The notes: a model not told the origin generated them from the sequence alone. DNA of 64,000 nucleotides from Litoreibacter ponti (GCF_003054285.1 NZ_QBKS01000001.1:2480001-2544000), one strand, 5' to 3'. Positions 35,170-44,054 are shown, counted from the first letter of the stretch. Translations and numbers: made by a program.

Positions 35170-36180
35170 ATGGGCGCGTTGAAATCATACCGGCTCCGCC
35201 TTGAGCGGAAGCGATGGCGTTTGCGGGCCCTGCGCAAGCGGCGCGAATTGTCATCGGTCAAGAACCGCACCGCGCAGATTGGCAAGTCTGACATCCTGGT
35301 GTTTTGCACCTTGCGAAATGAAGCGGTGCGGCTGCCGTATTTCCTCAAGTACTACCGCGACATGGGCGCGGATCATTTCATCTTCGTCGATAATGGATCG
35401 GACGATGGCACGGTCGAATACCTATCTGCCCAGCCCGATGTGTCCGTATTTCGATCGGAAGAGAGCTACAAACGCTCCCGCTTCGGGGTGGATTGGCTGA
35501 ACTGGCTGCAACGCAAATACGCTCACGGCCATTGGTGCCTGGTGGTGGATGTTGACGAATTTCTTGTCTACCCGTTCTGTGATACGCGTCCCATTCGGGC
35601 GCTGACCGACTGGCTTGATGCGTCGTCGGTGAAGTCGTTCGGAACCATGCTGCTCGATATGTATCCCAAGGGGCCCATCGATTCTGTCGCCTACCATGCG
35701 GGTGAGGACCCATTCGAGAAAGTGCATTGGTTCGACAGCGGGAACTACACGATCCAGCGCAATCCGAAATACGGCAACCTGTGGATTCAGGGCGGTCCGC
35801 GCGCCCGCGCGTTCTTTGCCGACAAGCCCGAGCGCGCGCCGGCGTTGAACAAGGTGCCGCTCGTGCGATGGGACCGCAGCTACACCTATGTCAGCTCGAC
35901 CCACATGCTGCTGCCGCGCGGCTTGAACCTGGTTTATGACGAATGGGGTGGCGAAAAGACGTCAGGCTGTCTTTTACACGCCAAATTTCTCGACACCTTC
36001 ACCTCGAAATCCGCCGAGGAGCTCAAGCGCAAGCAGCACTTCGCCAACAGCCACGAGTATAAGGCCTATCACAATGGGCTCGCATCCAACCCGGACCTGT
36101 GGTGCAAATGGTCGGAGAAATACATCAACTGGCGCCAGCTTGAGATCTTGGGGCTGATGTCGAAAGGCAACTGGGCATGA
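35170..36180 (+). CDS. Glycosyltransferase family 2-like (GT92-like) protein
   Basis: 336 residues. After a very basic N-terminus (RLRLERKRWRLRALRKRR) comes a GT-A fold: LVFCTLRNEAVRLPYFLKYY, HFIFVDNGSDDGT, and the metal-binding motif VDVDEFLVYP near residue 130. This layout matches the glycosyl transferase family 2/92 group common in rhodobacterial surface-glycan loci. Specific sugar unknown. Overlaps the next gene by four bases (ATGA). Confidence 0.82.
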   Translation: MGALKSYRLRLERKRWRLRALRKRRELSSVKNRTAQIGKSDILVFCTLRNEAVRLPYFLKYYRDMGADHFIFVDNGSDDGTVEYLSAQPDVSVFRSEESYKRSRFGVDWLNWLQRKYAHGHWCLVVDVDEFLVYPFCDTRPIRALTDWLDASSVKSFGTMLLDMYPKGPIDSVAYHAGEDPFEKVHWFDSGNYTIQRNPKYGNLWIQGGPRARAFFADKPERAPALNKVPLVRWDRSYTYVSSTHMLLPRGLNLVYDEWGGEKTSGCLLHAKFLDTFTSKSAEELKRKQHFANSHEYKAYHNGLASNPDLWCKWSEKYINWRQLEILGLMSKGNWA

Positions 36181-37871
36181 GCGTCGGCTTTGTCATGCTG
36201 GTCCACGAGGCGTTGGATCGCGCCGCGCAGACCGCGAGGCATTTTGCCGAACATGGCAAGCCGGTTGTGATTCATGTCGATCAGCGCGTCGATCAGCAGA
36301 CCTATGTCTATTTTACCGGAAAACTGGCCGATCTGGACAATGTGAAATTCTCAGAGCGTCACCTGTGCGAATGGGGAAACTGGTCCATCGTTGCCGCAAC
36401 GCAGTCGGCCTGCGAGCTGATGTTGCAGAGTTTTACCGAGGTCACGCATGTCTTTCTCGCCAGCGGGTCGTGCATGCCGCTTCGCCCGATGGAAGAGCTG
36501 CAGGGTTATCTCGACAGTCGACCGAAGACCGATTTCATCGAATCTGTGACGACGGACGAGGTTGACTGGACCGTGGGCGGTCTGGATCAGGAACGCTTCA
36601 CTTTGCGGTTTCCATTCTCGTGGAAACGCCAGAGGCGGCTGTTCGATCGCTACGTTGATATTCAACGGCGCTTGAAGTTCAAGCGGCGCATCCCGGACGG
36701 GATCGTACCGCATCTGGGCTCGCAATGGTGGTGCCTGACGCGACAGACACTGTCGGCCATTCTGCAAGACCCTCGCCGCGATGAATATGATCGCTATTTC
36801 AAACGTGTCTGGATTCCGGATGAGAGCTATTTTCAGACTCTGTCGCGGCTGTATTCAACGCATGTCGAGAGCCGCTCATTGACGCTGTCGAAGTTTGATT
36901 TTCAAGGCAAGCCGCACGTGTTCTACGACGATCACTTGCAGCTGCTACGCCGCTCGGACTGTTTTGTCGCGCGCAAAATCTGGCCCCGGGCGGAGCGGCT
37001 GTATCGCGAATTTCTGGCCCCCGCCAGCCGCGCACTTGTTATGGCAGAGCCGAACCCGTTGAAGATCGACCGCCTGTTCAGCCGCGCGACGGAGCGGCGG
37101 ACGCGCGGTCGTGCGGGGCTGTACATGCAGGGCCGCTACCCTAATGACGGTTGGGAAAACGGCAAGACGAGCGGGCGCTATTCCGTGTTCGAGGGCTTTA
37201 CGGATCTATTCGAGGATTTCGAGGATTGGCTGGCGCGTCGCACGGGCAACCGGGTGCACGGGCATCTATTTGCCAAGGACAGGGTCGAATTTGCCGGCCG
37301 TGACCCGGTCTATAACGGGGCCTTGTCGGACAGCGCGAAGCTGCGGGACTACAACCCGGAAGCGTTCCTGACCAATCTGATCTGGAACACTCGAGGGGAG
37401 CATCAAAGCCTGCAATTCGGGCCTGCGGATCGACAGAAGATCTCCAAGTTCCTTGCGGCAGACCGAAATGCGCACATCTCGGTCATCTCCGGCGCGTGGG
37501 CCATTCCGCTATTTCACTCGAACCGCGACTTTGCCGACCTGCGAAAGGAGGCCGCCCATCTGCAACGGGTCGAAGCTGCCCATCTGGAAACCCTGCGCAT
37601 GGGCAAGACCAAAGCGCGGGTCAGGATCTGGAGCTTGGCGGAGTTCATCGAGGACCCGATGGAGAACCTGCAGACAATACTCGACGAGATCGGCGGCTCA
37701 GCCCAGCGACGGCTGACCGAGGTTCCGACCCTGGCGGGGCTGAAAGGCTTTGGACAATTCCTCCAGAACCTGAAGAACCAGGGAATGAGCCCGCACCTTA
37801 TGGGTGATTTTCCAGTGGTCGAGGATACCGGCGAGAAACCTCAGGGCCAGCGCCCGTATTTGGTGAAATAG
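36177..37871 (+). CDS. GT14-type (core-2/I-branching) glycosyltransferase with long C-terminal domain
   Basis: 564 residues. The first about 290 residues resemble core-2/I-branching beta-1,6-N-acetylglucosaminyltransferases (Pfam Branch): VGFVMLVHEALDRAAQTARH, VVIHVDQRVD, FLASGSCMPLRPM and SQWWCLTRQTL. The remaining about 270 residues (from the RTRGRAGLYMQGRYPND region on) form a separate conserved-looking domain that I believe corresponds to DUF5928, known from Rhodobacterales proteins of this kind, with unknown role. Ends one base before the double sulfotransferase starts, implying that they act on the same glycan. Confidence 0.82.
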   Translation: MSVGFVMLVHEALDRAAQTARHFAEHGKPVVIHVDQRVDQQTYVYFTGKLADLDNVKFSERHLCEWGNWSIVAATQSACELMLQSFTEVTHVFLASGSCMPLRPMEELQGYLDSRPKTDFIESVTTDEVDWTVGGLDQERFTLRFPFSWKRQRRLFDRYVDIQRRLKFKRRIPDGIVPHLGSQWWCLTRQTLSAILQDPRRDEYDRYFKRVWIPDESYFQTLSRLYSTHVESRSLTLSKFDFQGKPHVFYDDHLQLLRRSDCFVARKIWPRAERLYREFLAPASRALVMAEPNPLKIDRLFSRATERRTRGRAGLYMQGRYPNDGWENGKTSGRYSVFEGFTDLFEDFEDWLARRTGNRVHGHLFAKDRVEFAGRDPVYNGALSDSAKLRDYNPEAFLTNLIWNTRGEHQSLQFGPADRQKISKFLAADRNAHISVISGAWAIPLFHSNRDFADLRKEAAHLQRVEAAHLETLRMGKTKARVRIWSLAEFIEDPMENLQTILDEIGGSAQRRLTEVPTLAGLKGFGQFLQNLKNQGMSPHLMGDFPVVEDTGEKPQGQRPYLVK

Positions 37872-39302
37872 ATGAGTAGTGCGTTCGACTATTTCGTGGT
37901 GTTCGCCGAGATGCGGACCGGGTCCAATTTTCTGGAAGCAAGCCTGAACGCGTTCGACGACCTGACCTGCTATGGCGAGGCCTACAATCCGCATTTTGTC
38001 GGCCATCACAACAAGAGCGAGCTGTTCGGCGTTGACCTTGCCCAGCGCGAACTCTCTCCGCTGACCCTGATCGAGCGGATGAAGGAAAACACAGACGGCC
38101 TGCCGGGCTTCCGATTTTTCAATGACCACGATCCACGGGTCATGGCACATGTGCTTGCAGACCCCAAATGCGCGAAAATTGTCCTGACGCGGAACCCGCT
38201 GGAAAGCTATGTCTCTTTGAAAATCGCAGCGCTGACCGGTCAGTGGAAGCTGTCCGACATGAAGCAGCGGCGGGAGGCCAAGGCGACTTTTGAAAAGGAC
38301 GAATTCATCTCACATCTCGAGGCGAAACAGGACTTCCAGCTTGATATCCTGAAGGCGTTGCAGATCTCTGGCCAGACTGCATTCTATGTCGCCTACGAGG
38401 ATCTTGGCAACGTCGATGTGATTAACGGCATGGCCCGCTTTATTGGATCGTCTCATCAGATCGACGCCACGCCGAAATCGGTGAAGAAGCAGAACCCAAG
38501 CGAGCTGGAAGACAAGGTCACGAACTACAATGAAATGGTACAGGCGCTCTCCAGCATTGACCATTTCGCGCTTGCCCGCACACCAAATTTCGAGCCGCGC
38601 CGCGGGGCGGGGGTGCCCGGGTTCTATCTTGCCGCAACTTCACCACTTCTGTTCATACCTGTGGCCGCAGCGCCCAAGGCTTCGGTTTTAAAATGGATGG
38701 CGGCACTGGATGGCGTTACGCCCGAGGCATTGCAAACGAAGCTGTCACAAAAGCAGCTGCGGCAGTGGAAGAAGCAAAAACCGGGGCACCGCAGTTTCAC
38801 CGTCTTGCGGCACCCTCTGGCGCGCGCCCATGATACGTTTTGCCGTCACGTGGTGCCGAAGCGGGATGACAAATTCTCCGATCCGCGCCGTGTCATGCGC
38901 AACAAATATGGGGTCGGTGTGCCCGGAAACGGTGATCTTGATGGCTACACCAAGCTGGACCACCGCGCGGCTTTCGCGGCCTTCCTGACTTTCTTGAAGG
39001 GTAATCTGGCGGGTCAGACGAGTATTCGCATCGATGCGGTCTGGGCCACGCAATCCGCGCTGCTTGAAGGGGCGTCATCGGTCGTCTTGCCGGATCTCGT
39101 GGTACGCGAGGATGACATCCAAGAGGAGCTCGCCACCCTGGCCGCAAACCTGTATCTGGCAGAGGTGGACATAGAGCCGGAAGACGAGCCGGGGCCGTTT
39201 TCACTGGCCGAGATCTACGATGAAGAGCTTGAGAAGCTGTGTCAGCAGACCTACCGCCGCGACTACATCAACTTCGGGTTTGCGTCCTGGTCGGGGACTT
39301 AG
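37872..39302 (+). CDS. Double-domain sulfotransferase (NodH-like N-half, family-2-like C-half)
   Basis: 476 residues. N-half (1-235): PAPS 5'-phosphosulfate loop RTGSNFLEASL near residue 19 and 3'-phosphate site RNPLESYVS near residue 112, as in NodH-type sulfotransferases. C-half (about 255-476): a second loop-like PVAAAPKASVLKWM, a second 3'-phosphate-like VLRHPLARAHDTF, and a family-2-like ending YRRDYINFGF. Sulfotransferases move sulfate from PAPS to a sugar or other acceptor. Two modules in one chain suggest sulfation at two positions or one regulatory half. Stop interlocks with ptsN on four bases. Confidence 0.82.
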   Translation: MSSAFDYFVVFAEMRTGSNFLEASLNAFDDLTCYGEAYNPHFVGHHNKSELFGVDLAQRELSPLTLIERMKENTDGLPGFRFFNDHDPRVMAHVLADPKCAKIVLTRNPLESYVSLKIAALTGQWKLSDMKQRREAKATFEKDEFISHLEAKQDFQLDILKALQISGQTAFYVAYEDLGNVDVINGMARFIGSSHQIDATPKSVKKQNPSELEDKVTNYNEMVQALSSIDHFALARTPNFEPRRGAGVPGFYLAATSPLLFIPVAAAPKASVLKWMAALDGVTPEALQTKLSQKQLRQWKKQKPGHRSFTVLRHPLARAHDTFCRHVVPKRDDKFSDPRRVMRNKYGVGVPGNGDLDGYTKLDHRAAFAAFLTFLKGNLAGQTSIRIDAVWATQSALLEGASSVVLPDLVVREDDIQEELATLAANLYLAEVDIEPEDEPGPFSLAEIYDEELEKLCQQTYRRDYINFGFASWSGT

Positions 39303-39763
39303 GCTGCCTGCGATTCTTCGCTTTCCGTCAGGATCGCATGTAGGGCTGCCGGTTTGGTATTGGCGCGCAATTTGGTGCAAATTTCTTCGCTACGCATCGT
39401 GCGTGATGCCAAGGCGAGTGCTTTGAGGTGATCCACCCCGGCCTGCTCCGGTGCGAAAAGTGCGAAGAACAGATCAACCGGCTGGCGGTCGGTGGCGTCG
39501 AAATCCAAGGGCCGCTCAAGACGCAAAAACACCGCCACCACCTTATCAAGGCAATCGAGCCGCGCATGCGGCAGAGCCACGCCGTGTCCAACACCGGTCG
39601 GACCAAGCGACTCGCGCTCAAGAAGCGCCTCCAGGGTTCGATCCGTCGGCATGTCATGCGCCACGGTGGCCAGTTCTGCGACCTCTTGGAAAAGGCGCTT
39701 CTTGCTGGTCACAGCAGAAACAGTCTTAACAGCCGACTGAGTCAGAATCTCTGAGATTTGCAT
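39299..39763 (-). CDS. ptsN: PTS IIA-like nitrogen regulatory protein PtsN (EIIA-Ntr)
   Basis: 154 residues, the usual size. Active-site His66 lies in ALPHARLD. EIIA-Ntr is the last phosphate carrier of the nitrogen PTS (PtsP, NPr), and controls potassium transport, cell-envelope and carbon/nitrogen functions by its phosphorylation state; it does not move sugar. Downstream of hpf on the same strand (33 bases), the common lptB-hpf-ptsN order without an rpoN gene between. Confidence 0.94.
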   Translation of the reverse strand: MQISEILTQSAVKTVSAVTSKKRLFQEVAELATVAHDMPTDRTLEALLERESLGPTGVGHGVALPHARLDCLDKVVAVFLRLERPLDFDATDRQPVDLFFALFAPEQAGVDHLKALALASRTMRSEEICTKLRANTKPAALHAILTESEESQAA

Positions 39764-39796
39764 GCTTGGCTCTCTGAATGCAGCCTTCGGTGGCCG

Positions 39797-40369
39797 TTAC
39801 CCGCTGGAAGGATCGATCCAGCCAATGTTCCCATCGTCTCGTCTGTAGACGACGTTTACACCCTTGTTTCCCTCATTCCGAAACACCAAAACGGGTGCCC
39901 CGGCGATTTCCATTTGCATGACGGCCTCGCCAACTGAAAGCGATGGAATCTTGGTCTCCATCTCTGCAACGATCATGGGCTGCAGGCTCTCGGGTTCTGA
40001 GTCGTCCGTCTCTTCGCTTGAGGCGAGGATATACGAGGCGGCCCCGGAAAGTTCAACAGGCTGCGCGCGTTCCTTGTGGTGATCTTTCAGACGACGCTTA
40101 TAGCGGCGCAATTGTTTCTCCATGCGCTCGGCGCATTGGTCGAGGGCCGCATAGATTTCGGCGCTGCGCCCGTGCGCCTGAGTGGTCAGACCAGTGCTGA
40201 GGTGTACCGTGGCCTCGCAAACGAATTCGTGGCCATCCTTGGAAAAGACCACATTGGCGTCGGTCGGGCGCTCCGCATATTTGTCAGTGATCACCCCGAT
40301 CTCCGACTTCACATGGCTCTGAAGAGCCTCCCCAATGTCGATTTGCTTGCCGCTGATCTGATACCGCAT
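39797..40369 (-). CDS. hpf: Ribosome hibernation-promoting factor, long form
   Basis: 190 residues. N-terminal HPF/RaiA domain (1-100, MRYQISGKQIDIGEALQSHV; RRYKRRLKDHH basic patch) and a C-terminal dimerisation domain (about 130-190, AVMQMEIAGAPVLVFRNEG; VVYRRDDGNIGWI). Long-form HPF links two 70S ribosomes into inactive 100S pairs in stationary phase. Upstream 214 bases to lptB hold a 15-bp dyad that may be its operator. Confidence 0.93.
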   Translation of the reverse strand: MRYQISGKQIDIGEALQSHVKSEIGVITDKYAERPTDANVVFSKDGHEFVCEATVHLSTGLTTQAHGRSAEIYAALDQCAERMEKQLRRYKRRLKDHHKERAQPVELSGAASYILASSEETDDSEPESLQPMIVAEMETKIPSLSVGEAVMQMEIAGAPVLVFRNEGNKGVNVVYRRDDGNIGWIDPSSG

Positions 40370-40493
40370 GGCGTCTCCTTAACTTGTTTTTCTGGGGAAT
40401 CCGGGCGCTTTGATCGGATCACCGCGCCGGGATTGGATTGAGGACTTGGCTCCGCCCGAAACACCGGGACGCCTGCTCGTATCGTCTGCGCGA

Positions 40494-40508
40494 GGCAACC
40501 GGGTTGCC
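40494..40508. promoter_or_regulatory. 15-bp dyad upstream of hpf
   Basis: Perfect arms GGCAACC (40494-40500) and GGTTGCC (40502-40508) around one base, about 125 bases before the hpf ATG and inside the lptB-hpf gap. It looks like a dimeric regulator site. No terminator T-run follows on either strand. Confidence 0.4.
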
Positions 40509-40583
40509 ATGGGCCTTGAGTCTCTCATTGACCCCATTTGGCGTCTTGAGAGGGGTCGCTGTCAACAAAAAGAGAAAGCCTGG

Positions 40584-41345
40584 TCAGGAAATTCGGAAGT
40601 TCTGACCGAGATAAACGCGGCGCACATTCTCGTCCTTGACGACTTCTTCGGTGGTGCCGCTCATCAGCACATGACCGTCGTGCAGAATGTAGGCGCGGTC
40701 CACGATTTCGAGGGTTTCCCTCACGTTATGATCAGTGATCAGCACCCCGATCCCGCGCTTTTTCAGGTCAGCCACCAGCCCGCGAATCTCGCCCACGGCG
40801 ATTGGATCCACCCCCGCGAAGGGTTCGTCGAGCAGCAGGTATTTGGGATCAGCCGCCAAACAGCGCGCAATTTCGGCGCGGCGGCGCTCACCACCGGACA
40901 GCGACAGGGCAGGCGCGCGGCGCAGGTGCCCGATGGAAAACTCGTTGAGCAACTCATCAAGGCGCTCGCGCCGCTTCGTACGGTCGCTGATTGCGATCTC
41001 GAGGATAGCAAGGATGTTGTCCTCAACGCTCAGGCCCCGGAAGATCGACATCTCCTGCGGCAGATAGCCGATGCCCATCTTCGCCCGGCGATACATCGGC
41101 AGAAGGGTCACGTCGCGACCATCAATGCTGACGGTTCCAGCCTCGGGGGTCACGAGCCCTGCGATCGAGTAGAAACAGGTGGTCTTGCCAGAGCCGTTCG
41201 GCCCCAGCAGGGCCACGACCTCGCCCCGGGCGAGCTCTAGCGAGACATCGCGAATGACAGGCCGACGCTTGTAGTTCTTGCGCAAGCCGACAACCTTCAG
41301 CCCGGACGAGCCGTCCTGGACGCTCAGGGATGGCCCCTCAGCCAT
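40584..41345 (-). CDS. lptB: LPS export ABC transporter ATP-binding protein LptB
   Basis: 253 residues. LptB powers lipopolysaccharide extraction from the inner membrane with LptFG. Walker A GPNGSGKT at residues 48-55, Q-loop YLPQEMSIFRGL, signature LSGGERRR and Walker B LLLDEPFAGVDP. Starts one base inside the lptA stop, the third gene of lptC-lptA-lptB. LptF and LptG are not in the window. Confidence 0.96.
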   Translation of the reverse strand: MAEGPSLSVQDGSSGLKVVGLRKNYKRRPVIRDVSLELARGEVVALLGPNGSGKTTCFYSIAGLVTPEAGTVSIDGRDVTLLPMYRRAKMGIGYLPQEMSIFRGLSVEDNILAILEIAISDRTKRRERLDELLNEFSIGHLRRAPALSLSGGERRRAEIARCLAADPKYLLLDEPFAGVDPIAVGEIRGLVADLKKRGIGVLITDHNVRETLEIVDRAYILHDGHVLMSGTTEEVVKDENVRRVYLGQNFRIS

Positions 41346-41845
41346 TAGTTATTGCCGCCGGTCTGGAAAATCGTTCTGACGCGGCCTTCCATCCGGCCGC
41401 TGCCCGTATTCAGGTCAACTGTCAGCTTCTCGCCCGACAAGGCATTAACCCCTTGGGTCAGCACGACATCGCCGGTCATGACGATTTCACCAGAGCCCAC
41501 CGCATAGACGGCGCGTTGCGCTTCGGCGGCCTCGGCCCCGTTCACGAGAGTTACGCCGCCGGTCGCCACAAGTTGGTTGATCTGACCCGTCGCCTGTCCG
41601 TTCTGTGTCGCGTATTCGACCTGAACCCGCGCGGCGCTGAGGCGCATCTCGCCTTGCCCGGCCACGACATTGCCAGAGAACACGGCGGAGCCGGTGGCCT
41701 GATCGACAGTCAATTCATCGGCGGTGATTTCGACGGGGAGTGAGGCATCGTGCTGAAGCCCTCCGAAGGCGACGCTCGCGCCCTGTGCGAACGCTGAGCC
41801 GATCCCGAGCGCCAGAACCAGCGCAGCTGCGGTGAAAACCTTCAT
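41345..41845 (-). CDS. lptA: LPS transport periplasmic protein LptA
   Basis: 166 residues with a cleavable signal peptide (about 1-20, ending SAFAQ) and an OstA/LptA jellyroll (LPVEITADELTVDQATGSAVFSG, and the recurrent GDVVLTQGVNALSGEKL strands). LptA bridges inner and outer membranes for LPS transit. Follows lptC by 9 bases and overlaps lptB by one. Confidence 0.93.
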   Translation of the reverse strand: MKVFTAAALVLALGIGSAFAQGASVAFGGLQHDASLPVEITADELTVDQATGSAVFSGNVVAGQGEMRLSAARVQVEYATQNGQATGQINQLVATGGVTLVNGAEAAEAQRAVYAVGSGEIVMTGDVVLTQGVNALSGEKLTVDLNTGSGRMEGRVRTIFQTGGNN

Positions 41846-41854
41846 CGATACCCT

Positions 41855-42457
41855 CTACTCTTTGGGGTCATATATCAGCTTCACCCCGTTCTTGAAAACA
41901 AGAACCTGTGTGCCGTCTTGTCCTGTCAGCTCCATCGCGCCGGCCTCGATAATGCCCGGCGGACCTTTGCCGAAGACCTTGCCCGGGGCAGTAATGGCGC
42001 TGGTTTGCAGGTTTGTGGTCAGGGTTTCGGTTTCCAGCCTGTAGCCGTTGGATGTCCCGATCCGCACGTCACCATTCAGTTCCAACGTCTCTGTGTTGCC
42101 GTCGTAGCGGGCGCGCAGGGATGTAATGCCGTAGGACCGGCCATTGGGGCTTTCGATCCGGGCGACGACCTCCTCGATATTCATGCGTCGCGGGTCAGTG
42201 AGGTCGGGCACAGCGCTGGCCGCGTCCACGGTGATCGCGGTGCCATCGTCCGTTGCGCCAGAGAAGCGCGGCGAGGACAGAACCTGATCGCGGGCAATCT
42301 GCTCCACATCGATATCCGCAAACGGGATCGCGTCGGATGGATCGATCGTCCGGGAAAAGAGAAACAAGGTCGACAGAAGACCAAGCGCCGCCAGCGGAAA
42401 GATCACTTTTGCCCATTGCACGAAGCGAGAGTAGCGATTGTCGATCCGGCGCGCCAC
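41855..42457 (-). CDS. lptC: LPS export system protein LptC
   Basis: 200 residues. N-terminal membrane anchor (residues about 15-33, WAKVIFPLAALGLLSTLFLF) and a periplasmic domain that relays LPS from LptBFG to LptA. Sequence of this family is poorly conserved; the call rests on size, anchor, the RYDGNTETLELNGDVRI strand, and the position between kdsD and lptA. Confidence 0.85.
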   Translation of the reverse strand: MARRIDNRYSRFVQWAKVIFPLAALGLLSTLFLFSRTIDPSDAIPFADIDVEQIARDQVLSSPRFSGATDDGTAITVDAASAVPDLTDPRRMNIEEVVARIESPNGRSYGITSLRARYDGNTETLELNGDVRIGTSNGYRLETETLTTNLQTSAITAPGKVFGKGPPGIIEAGAMELTGQDGTQVLVFKNGVKLIYDPKE

Positions 42458-42461
42458 GGGG

Positions 42462-43433
42462 TCAGGCGACGCCTGCGCGCAGGCAGTCGTGAATATGCAG
42501 AATACCCAGTGGCGTACCGCCTTGGCCGCGTTCAGTGACGAACAGACAGGTAATCTTGCGCTCGTTCATAACGGCAACTGCCTGTTCGGCGAGCGCATCC
42601 GGCGCGATGGTCTGCGGGTTCGCGGTCATGACGTCTGCCGCGCTCATCTCGAGCAGCCCGTTCATATGCCGCCGCAAGTCGCCATCGGTGATGATCCCGG
42701 CGAGAGCACCTTCCTGCGAAGTGACCCCGACGACGCCAAAGCCCTTTTGACTGATCGCGATCAGGGCCTCTGACATGGGCGTCGCTTCGTCGATCACCGG
42801 CAGCTCCTCGCCGTCATGCATCAGGTCGGCCACCTTTGACAGGCGCGCACCCAGCTTGCCGCCGGGATGGAAGTCGCGGAAGTTTTCTGGCGTGAAGCGC
42901 CTATGTTCCATCATCGCGATGGCGAGCGCATCACCCAGCGCGAGGGTCATTGTGGTCGATGTCGTGGGCACGACGCCGGTATCGCAGGCTTCCTCCGCAG
43001 GCGGAAGGATCAGCGCGACGTCGGATTGCTTGATCAGGGTCGAGCCGGGGCGTCCCGCGACACCGATCATCGGAATGTTGAAGCGGCGGGTGTAGGCGAT
43101 CACGTCCGCCAGTTCCGGCGTCTCGCCAGAGTTCGACAGGATCAGCGCCACGTCGCCTTGGGCCATCATGCCCAGATCGCCATGGCTCGCCTCCGCCGGA
43201 TGCACGAAATGCGCGGGCGTACCTGTGGATGCCAAGGTTGCCGCGATCTTGCGCGCGATATGGCCTGACTTGCCCATACCGCAGACGATCACGCGGCCCT
43301 TGGCGTCCAGCATCAACTCGACGGCGCGGGCGAAGTTGTCGTCCAGCGCATCGGCCAGCATCGCCAAGGCAGCCGCTTCGCGCGAGATCACGCGGCGGCC
43401 GATCGCCAGAAAATCTGAAGGGTCGATGCTCAT
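42462..43433 (-). CDS. kdsD: Arabinose-5-phosphate isomerase (Kdo synthesis)
   Basis: 323 residues. N-terminal SIS sugar-isomerase domain with GMGKSGHIARKIAATLASTG and SNSGETPELADVI, then two CBS domains (from about residue 205). KdsD turns ribulose 5-phosphate into arabinose 5-phosphate, the first step to Kdo. Begins the leftward kdsD-lptC-lptA-lptB run, so Kdo supply and LPS export are expressed together; CMP-Kdo synthase kdsB lies 11 kb away. Confidence 0.95.
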   Translation of the reverse strand: MSIDPSDFLAIGRRVISREAAALAMLADALDDNFARAVELMLDAKGRVIVCGMGKSGHIARKIAATLASTGTPAHFVHPAEASHGDLGMMAQGDVALILSNSGETPELADVIAYTRRFNIPMIGVAGRPGSTLIKQSDVALILPPAEEACDTGVVPTTSTTMTLALGDALAIAMMEHRRFTPENFRDFHPGGKLGARLSKVADLMHDGEELPVIDEATPMSEALIAISQKGFGVVGVTSQEGALAGIITDGDLRRHMNGLLEMSAADVMTANPQTIAPDALAEQAVAVMNERKITCLFVTERGQGGTPLGILHIHDCLRAGVA

Positions 43434-43442
43434 CTGACTTAC

Positions 43443-44054
43443 TTAGTGCGAGAAGATGTCGATTTCAGGCCAGCCGGCCAAATCCAGCTGAGCGCGCATC
43501 GGTAGGAAGTCAAAACAGGCCTGCGCCATCTCCATACGGCCCTCGCGTTCCAGCATCCGGTCGAGCTCGGACTTCAGCTTGTGCAGATACAACACGTCCG
43601 AGGCCGCGTAATCATGCTGCGCCTTGGTCAGCTCGGGCGCGCCCCAGTCGCTGGATTGCTGCTGCTTGGAGACATCAACGCCCAGCAGCTCCTGCAACAG
43701 GTTCTTCAGGCCGTGGCGGTCGGTGTAGGTGCGAACCAGCTTGGACGCGATCTTGGTGCAATAGACGGGCGCGGTGAGCGCGCCAAACGCGTTGAGCATC
43801 GCGGCGATGTCGAAGCGGCCGAAATGAAAGAGCTTCAGGATCTCGGGGTCTTCGAGCAGTTTGCACAGGTTCGGCGCCTCCGTCTGGCCCTGCGCTATCT
43901 GCACCAGATGCGCATTGCCGTCGCCGCCCGACAGCTGCACGACGCATAGCCGGTCGCGATGCGGGTTCAGGCCCATCGTCTCGCAATCGATGGCCACTAC
44001 CGGGCCAAGATCGAGGTCGTCGGGCAGATCGCCCTTATGCAGGAAGTTCGCCAT
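43443..44054 (-). CDS. rnd: Ribonuclease D-like 3'-5' exonuclease
   Basis: 203 residues. DEDD exonuclease motifs: VAIDCETMGL near residue 20, a central FHFGRFDIAAM and YAASDVLYLHKL for the last acid and Tyr. Shorter than E. coli RNase D (375) and without the HRDC domains, the form usual in alphaproteobacteria. I moved the start to ATG 44054 (MANFLHKGDLP), 11 codons inside the open frame. Nine bases before kdsD. Confidence 0.87.
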   Translation of the reverse strand: MANFLHKGDLPDDLDLGPVVAIDCETMGLNPHRDRLCVVQLSGGDGNAHLVQIAQGQTEAPNLCKLLEDPEILKLFHFGRFDIAAMLNAFGALTAPVYCTKIASKLVRTYTDRHGLKNLLQELLGVDVSKQQQSSDWGAPELTKAQHDYAASDVLYLHKLKSELDRMLEREGRMEMAQACFDFLPMRAQLDLAGWPEIDIFSH

